Source: Verrucomicrobiales bacterium (GTDB lineage: Bacteria; Verrucomicrobiota; Verrucomicrobiia; Verrucomicrobiales; V1-33). Taken from it: a stretch of DNA of 46,019 bases. The DNA lies in the NCBI GenBank assembly GCA_028293125.1, contig JAQGPJ010000011.1:1-46019 (forward strand), read 5' to 3'. A model generated the notes under the pieces. The model worked only from the letters and a program-made list of their open reading frames with translations, ran no database searches and had not been told where the DNA came from. A program made the translations under genes and the position numbers. Every line of letters starts with the position of its first letter. Within the stretch, counting starts at the first letter, position 1. Positions 42,075 through 46,019 of the stretch are shown one piece after another.

Positions 42075-42715
42075 AGCCCAGCCTGATTTTCCCTGCCCTG
42101 ACAGCCCTTCTTTCCCTGGCAGCCGCCATGGGGGCGGAAACAGCCATCGAGGGCCGCGTGGAGCTGCCGAAAGGCCGTCCCGGTCCAGTCGTGGCCAAGC
42201 GTTATGAAATCGTCTCCAAGGGCGGCGTGATCTCCACCGACCCTCCGTTGGCAGTGGTGTATCTGGAGGGTCCCTTTCGCAAACCCTCTCCTCCTGCGAC
42301 GAGGCAGCTGACGCAGAAAAACCTGACCTTCATCCCGGCGCTGCTGCCCGTCCAAGTGGGCACCAAAGTGGAGTTCCCCAATGAGGACGACACCTATCAC
42401 AACATTTTCTCCTTCTCCCCGGCAAAACGCTTTGACCTCGGGCGCTACCGCCCGGAGGAAAGGCCCATTCCGTCGCAGATCTTCGACAAGGCGGGGCCCG
42501 TCACCCTGCGCTGCGACATTCACGAGCACATGCGCGCCCTGATCCTCGTTCTGGACACCCCGCACTTTGTGATGACCGGCACCGACGGACGCTTCCGCCT
42601 GGCCGGGGTGCCGGACGGGCGCTACCGCCTGAAGGCCTGGACGAGCAGCAAAACCACTCTGGAGAAGCAGGTGGAGATCAAATCCGGCGCGGCCTCCCGC
42701 GTCGATTTTCCGTGA
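42071..42715 (+). CDS. Exported cupredoxin-domain protein
   Basis: A 214-residue protein with a signal peptide (MKPSLIFPALTALLSLAAAMGA). A blue-copper-like domain spans ~25-165. The four expected type 1 copper ligands can be seen: H110 (TYHNIFS), then C148, H151 and M154 in CDIHEHM. A C-terminal carboxypeptidase-regulatory-like beta-sandwich follows (GTDGRFRLAGVPDGRYRLKAW). Databases often call such proteins 'methylamine utilization protein', but no mau genes are here. It sits between regulator and kinase genes with four-base overlaps on both sides (ATGA and GTGA), so it is made in step with them. A role as periplasmic copper/redox partner of the kinase is inferred. Confidence 0.9.
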   Translation: MKPSLIFPALTALLSLAAAMGAETAIEGRVELPKGRPGPVVAKRYEIVSKGGVISTDPPLAVVYLEGPFRKPSPPATRQLTQKNLTFIPALLPVQVGTKVEFPNEDDTYHNIFSFSPAKRFDLGRYRPEERPIPSQIFDKAGPVTLRCDIHEHMRALILVLDTPHFVMTGTDGRFRLAGVPDGRYRLKAWTSSKTTLEKQVEIKSGAASRVDFP

Positions 42716-44490
42716 GGAGCACCCCCCATCCCCCGGCGCATGGCTGGCGGTTCCGCACCCGGCTGCGCACCGGGATGATGCTGGTGGTGCTAGCCCTGAC
42801 AGGGCTGGGGCTTTTCCTGGCCCAGCAAAAGGTGGCGCACGAGGCCGCGCTGGACCTGCAGAGGAATTTCCAGAGCACGCTCGCCACGTTGAATGGCGTG
42901 CAGGAGGTGCGGCATGCGGCGCTGGCCGAGCGCTGCCGCGTGCTGGTGCGGCGCCCGCGCATCCATGCGGCGCTGGAGGATGACGCCTTGGATCTGCTCT
43001 ACCCCAGCGCGCGGGACGAGCTGCGCGACATCATGCAGGACACCGCCGATCCCGGCGCGGGCGGAACCCCCACGCTGCGGGCCCGCTTTTACCGCTTTCT
43101 GGACACCCAGGGCGCGGTGATCCCGCCGCCCGCAGGAGCGGATGTCGGGGTGCTTTCCGACGCCGCGGAGGCCCGGCTTTCCCTGCCCCGCGTGCCGGAG
43201 ATCCGGCAGCTGGGCTATTTAGCGCGGGAGGCCGGCAACGGGGCCGGCACAGTCGATGAGGTGATCGCGGAGCCCATCATCTCTACGGAGACCGGCGAGG
43301 TCATCGCGGCTCTGGTGCTGGGATTCGAGCCCGTGGAGCAGGAACTGCACCCTTCCGGAATGCGGATCCGCAGCGGTATCCAATTCGGCCCCCGCCTTTA
43401 TCTGCCCGGCTCCGATCCTCCGGCGCTGACCACACTGTCGGCGGCGCTGGCCCGCGCCGCTGGTCCGGAGTCTCCTGCCGATAACAATTTCACCGCTGAC
43501 CTTGACGGCGAACCCCATCAGGTTTTCCACGAGCGCCTCAATCCCGGCTCGCTGTACCCTCCGGCGGACAAAGTGGTCATCTATCCCCTGACGGCGGCCC
43601 GTGAGCGCCTGCGGCAGCTGCGGGCCCAGATCCTCACGGCGGGCGCGGCGCTGCTGCTGGCAGGCATGGCGGCCAGTTATTTTCTGACGGAGCGTCTGTC
43701 GGCACCGGTAGAGAAACTGGAGATCGACTCCGCGAAGGACCGTCTGGGGCGGGCCCGTGCGGAATCCGACCTCAGGATGACCAGCGCCGAGCTGCAGCGG
43801 GCCGCCCGCTTTTCCTCCGACGCCTCGCATCAGCTCAAAACCCCTATCACGGTTCTGCGCGCCGGTCTCGATGAGCTGCTGGCCAGCGATGAACTGCCGC
43901 CCGCCCTGCGGGAGGAGGTGTCCTCGCTGATCCACCAGACCTACCGACTGACCGGCATCGTGGAGGATCTGCTGCTCCTTTCCCGCATGGACGCGGGCCG
44001 TCTGGAAATCAGTTTCGGCACTGTCCGCCTCATGCCGCTGATCGATGGGCTGATGGACGATCTTTCCGTCATGCCCGATGCGCCGGATCTGGTTTTGGAA
44101 GCGGAGGCCGGCGATCCCGACATGCGGATTGCCGGCGAGGAGCGCTATGTGGCCCTCATCCTGCAGAATCTGTTGGAGAACGCCCGCAACTACAACCGCC
44201 CCGGAGGCCGCATCCGCCTGGTCTGCCGGGAGGACGGCGGCTGGGGATGCCTGCTCGTGGGCAACACCGGGGACGCCATTCCCCCCGCTGCCCGGGAGCA
44301 CATTTTCGAGCGCTTCCACCGCGGGGCCGCCGGCGGAAATATCCCCGGCCATGGCCTGGGCCTGAACCTCGCGCGGGAACTGGCGCGGCTGCACGGCGGC
44401 GATCTGCGACTGGTCGGCTCGGAGACGGACTGGACGGAGTTCGAGGTCCGCTTCCGGCTGGCGGGTCAGGAAGGAGGTTCCGCGTGCTGA
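42712..44490 (+). CDS. Membrane sensor histidine kinase
   Basis: A 592-residue kinase from a GTG that overlaps the previous stop. TM1 is at about 21-38 (GMMLVVLALTGLGLFLAQ), and a large periplasmic sensor of ~265 residues follows. TM2 is at about 306-328 (LTAGAALLLAGMAASYFL). H373 in SDASHQLKTPITVLRAG is the phosphorylated histidine (HisKA). N490 in LLENARNYN and the GHGLGL box (546-551) belong to the ATPase domain. The periplasmic part is larger than in CusS and could dock the cupredoxin. It should phosphorylate the regulator two genes upstream. Confidence 0.94.
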   Translation: MRSTPHPPAHGWRFRTRLRTGMMLVVLALTGLGLFLAQQKVAHEAALDLQRNFQSTLATLNGVQEVRHAALAERCRVLVRRPRIHAALEDDALDLLYPSARDELRDIMQDTADPGAGGTPTLRARFYRFLDTQGAVIPPPAGADVGVLSDAAEARLSLPRVPEIRQLGYLAREAGNGAGTVDEVIAEPIISTETGEVIAALVLGFEPVEQELHPSGMRIRSGIQFGPRLYLPGSDPPALTTLSAALARAAGPESPADNNFTADLDGEPHQVFHERLNPGSLYPPADKVVIYPLTAARERLRQLRAQILTAGAALLLAGMAASYFLTERLSAPVEKLEIDSAKDRLGRARAESDLRMTSAELQRAARFSSDASHQLKTPITVLRAGLDELLASDELPPALREEVSSLIHQTYRLTGIVEDLLLLSRMDAGRLEISFGTVRLMPLIDGLMDDLSVMPDAPDLVLEAEAGDPDMRIAGEERYVALILQNLLENARNYNRPGGRIRLVCREDGGWGCLLVGNTGDAIPPAAREHIFERFHRGAAGGNIPGHGLGLNLARELARLHGGDLRLVGSETDWTEFEVRFRLAGQEGGSAC

Positions 44491-44577
44491 TTCCATCGGC
44501 GCACGGGCTGGCGGCAGCGGCACGCGGGCAGGCTTTCCCCTTGCGGAGCCAGCGGGGATGAACCCCCATGCGCACCT

Positions 44578-45798
44578 GTGAATGTCCTCCGCTCAGCCGC
44601 CGCCTGCCTGCTGCTTGGAACTGCGGCTCCCCTTGCCGCGGAGGGACTGATTGACCGGCTTGACGAGGCGCTCACCGTCTCCGCCTTCGATGGCCATGCG
44701 CGGGCGCGGCTCAGCGGCACCCTGGATCTGGAGGGCTATTACTTCCCGCGCACACCGCCGGGTCTGATCCATGCGGATGACGACGGCGCTCTTCTCAATC
44801 CCCGGCTCACCCTCTTTCTCGACGCCCAGCTGGGACCGCACGTTTACGCTTTCGCCCAGGCGCGGGCGGACCGGGGGTTTGATCCCGGCGATGGTGATAG
44901 GGAGATCCGGCTGGATGAATACGCCATCCGCCTGACTCCGTGGGAGGACGGGCGCTTCAATCTGCAGATCGGCCAGTTCGCGACCGTTGGCGGCGGCTGG
45001 ATCACCCGCCACCTGTCGTGGGACAATCCCTTTGTCAGCGCCCCGCTTCCCTACGAGCACGTCACCGCCGTCCGCAGCCGGGTGCCGCCGTATTCGGCCC
45101 GGTATTTCGCGCCCGGCACCCTCTGGGGAAAATACGATTACCTGCCCGTGATCTGGGGGCCCAGCTATGCGACCGGCGTCTCCGTGGCGGGACGGTTGGG
45201 CCGGTTCGATTATGCGGCGGAAGTGAAGAACGCGTCCCTTTCCTCCGTGCCGGAATCCTGGAGCATTACAGAGACGGGCTTTGAGCATCCGACCGTCACG
45301 GGCCGCATCGGCTTCCGCCCTGATCCGGCATGGAACCTGGGCCTCACCGCCAGCCGCGGACCCTATCTGATGCCGGAGGCCGCCGCCGCCCTGCCTGCCG
45401 GACGGGGTTTGGAGGATTACCAGCAGATCACGCTCGGACACGACATCAGCTTCGCCTGGCACCACTGGCAGCTTTGGGCGGAGGTCTTCGTGTCCCGGTT
45501 CGAGGTCCCGCAGGTGGGCAACGCCGACACCTTGGCCGGTTATTTTGAGGCCAAATACAAATTCACCCCCCAGCTCTTCGGCGCACTGCGGTGGAACCAG
45601 CAGTTTTTCTCCAAAGTGCCGGACGGATGGGGTGGGGAGCATGCCTGGGGCGACAGCCTCTGGCGGCTTGATGCGGCGCTCGGCTACCGCTTCACCCCTC
45701 ACACACAGCTGAAACTCCAGTACAGCCCGGAGCGCGCCACGGGCGGCGGGCCGGGAACCAGTCATAATTTCGCCGTGCAGTTCACGGTGCGGTTCTGA
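44578..45798 (+). CDS. Outer-membrane beta-barrel porin
   Basis: A 406-residue exported protein from a GTG at 44578 (MNVLRSAAACLLLGTAAPLAAEG signal peptide). The mature chain alternates in the manner of transmembrane beta strands (ARARLSGTLDLEGYYF, GPHVYAFAQARADRGF, FNLQIGQFATVGGGW, FDYAAEVKNASLS, WQLWAEVFVSRFEVP, TQLKLQYSPERAT) and ends in FAVQFTVRF, the C-terminal phenylalanine signal for BAM insertion. It starts 87 bases after the kinase stop on the same strand and is likely part of the same operon. It may admit a metal chelate or sugar acid, or be a target of the pathway. Confidence 0.85.
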   Translation: MNVLRSAAACLLLGTAAPLAAEGLIDRLDEALTVSAFDGHARARLSGTLDLEGYYFPRTPPGLIHADDDGALLNPRLTLFLDAQLGPHVYAFAQARADRGFDPGDGDREIRLDEYAIRLTPWEDGRFNLQIGQFATVGGGWITRHLSWDNPFVSAPLPYEHVTAVRSRVPPYSARYFAPGTLWGKYDYLPVIWGPSYATGVSVAGRLGRFDYAAEVKNASLSSVPESWSITETGFEHPTVTGRIGFRPDPAWNLGLTASRGPYLMPEAAAALPAGRGLEDYQQITLGHDISFAWHHWQLWAEVFVSRFEVPQVGNADTLAGYFEAKYKFTPQLFGALRWNQQFFSKVPDGWGGEHAWGDSLWRLDAALGYRFTPHTQLKLQYSPERATGGGPGTSHNFAVQFTVRF

Positions 45799-45898
45799 CA
45801 GAAAGGGATTGCCTTTGGCTGGAGCTTCAGGACACCGGTTATACCGGACTTTCCGAAACTGCCACGGATCAAACAGGTCATTTCCAAAATCGATTCTA

Positions 45899-46019
45899 GA
45901 GTGTGTCGTCATGAGATAGCAGCCCATAAAATGGCGCAACGGAACTGGACGGCGGCCAGATACGAGGCCGCACGCTTTGCGTAACGCGTGGCGATTCCGC
46001 GCCATTCCTTGATCCGCAG
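45899..46019 (-). mobile_element. End of an IS5-like insertion sequence (transposase 3' end, truncated by window)
   Basis: On the minus strand the frame from the window edge to the stop at 45909-45911 reads RIKEWRGIATRYAKRAASYL, then AAVQFRCAILWAAIS. This is the usual C-terminus of IS5-family (IS427-like) DDE transposases (..RFRGIATRYDK...FLAAVHLAA..). The stop lies almost inside a sequence starting GAGTGTGTCGTC at 45899, typical of the family's terminal inverted repeat. The flanking CTA (45896-45898) could be the target duplication. Whether the element is complete cannot be seen. Confidence 0.8.

Noticed and set aside
42071-42715. Methylamine utilisation pathway
   Set aside because: Only the generic cupredoxin resemblance supports it; no methylamine dehydrogenase or maturation genes are present.
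44593-46005. A 470-residue minus-strand frame spanning the porin and the IS end
   Set aside because: It is antisense to the porin. The real transposase end is in a different minus-strand frame that matches IS5-like C-termini.

Overview
The window looks like chromosomal DNA from a GC-rich member of the Verrucomicrobiota, or a close PVC relative. Five things point that way: a Planctomycete-type cytochrome c / DUF1549 / DUF1553 gene next to a DUF1501 gene, a Minf_1886-type small protein known mainly from Planctomycetes and Verrucomicrobia, a lone EboE-type gene, a eukaryote-like type II glutamine synthetase, and a secreted dehydrogenase ending in the 'DPDHDGLPNLVEFA' tail common in verrucomicrobial exported proteins. 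The lineage is inferred from gene families only, because there is no rRNA here.

Layout. 1-6040: the end of a LamG-like exported protein, an RRM glycine-rich RNA-binding protein with a clear terminator, and the DUF1549/1553-DUF1501 pair. 6134-11397: a minus-strand operon of phosphoribosyltransferase, erythromycin-esterase-like protein and LigD (a three-domain NHEJ ligase, with no Ku in the window), then a small Lys-rich protein. 11577-16685: a secreted hypothetical, ribosomal protein S14, an FmdB zinc ribbon, a CNNM/CBS transporter, a Minf_1886 protein and an L,D-transpeptidase. 16787-19340: ribulokinase and ribulose-5-phosphate 4-epimerase, separated by a striking inverted heptamer-repeat element. 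19399-23922: a HAD phosphatase and a UgtP-like glycosyltransferase (overlapping, minus strand), a membrane hypothetical, tRNA-Val(TAC) and NhaA. 23994-32743: trehalase, a voltage-gated-type K+ channel with a zinc-ribbon tail, a DUF2007 protein, an MFS / enolase-superfamily operon and a group of unrecognised small genes ending in an XRE regulator. 33144-37619: a LOG-family protein, type II glutamine synthetase, an NlpC/P60 peptidase and EboE. 37958-38829 is a frameshifted secreted gene.

The most interesting region is 38807-45798. A secreted PQQ-type sugar dehydrogenase with an added cupredoxin-like domain faces a tightly overlapping operon of OmpR-type response regulator, exported cupredoxin protein and sensor kinase, followed by an outer-membrane barrel. 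The divergent region between them carries two perfect 18-bp palindromes with the same 8-bp arms (CGTAACAG-N2-CTGTTACG), one nearer each transcription unit, and a 7-copy pentanucleotide microsatellite between the palindromes. The geometry resembles the copper boxes of CusR/PcoR-type regulators. I propose a copper- or redox-responsive regulon in which a cupredoxin is co-made with the kinase; this is inference. The window ends inside an IS5-like transposase gene.
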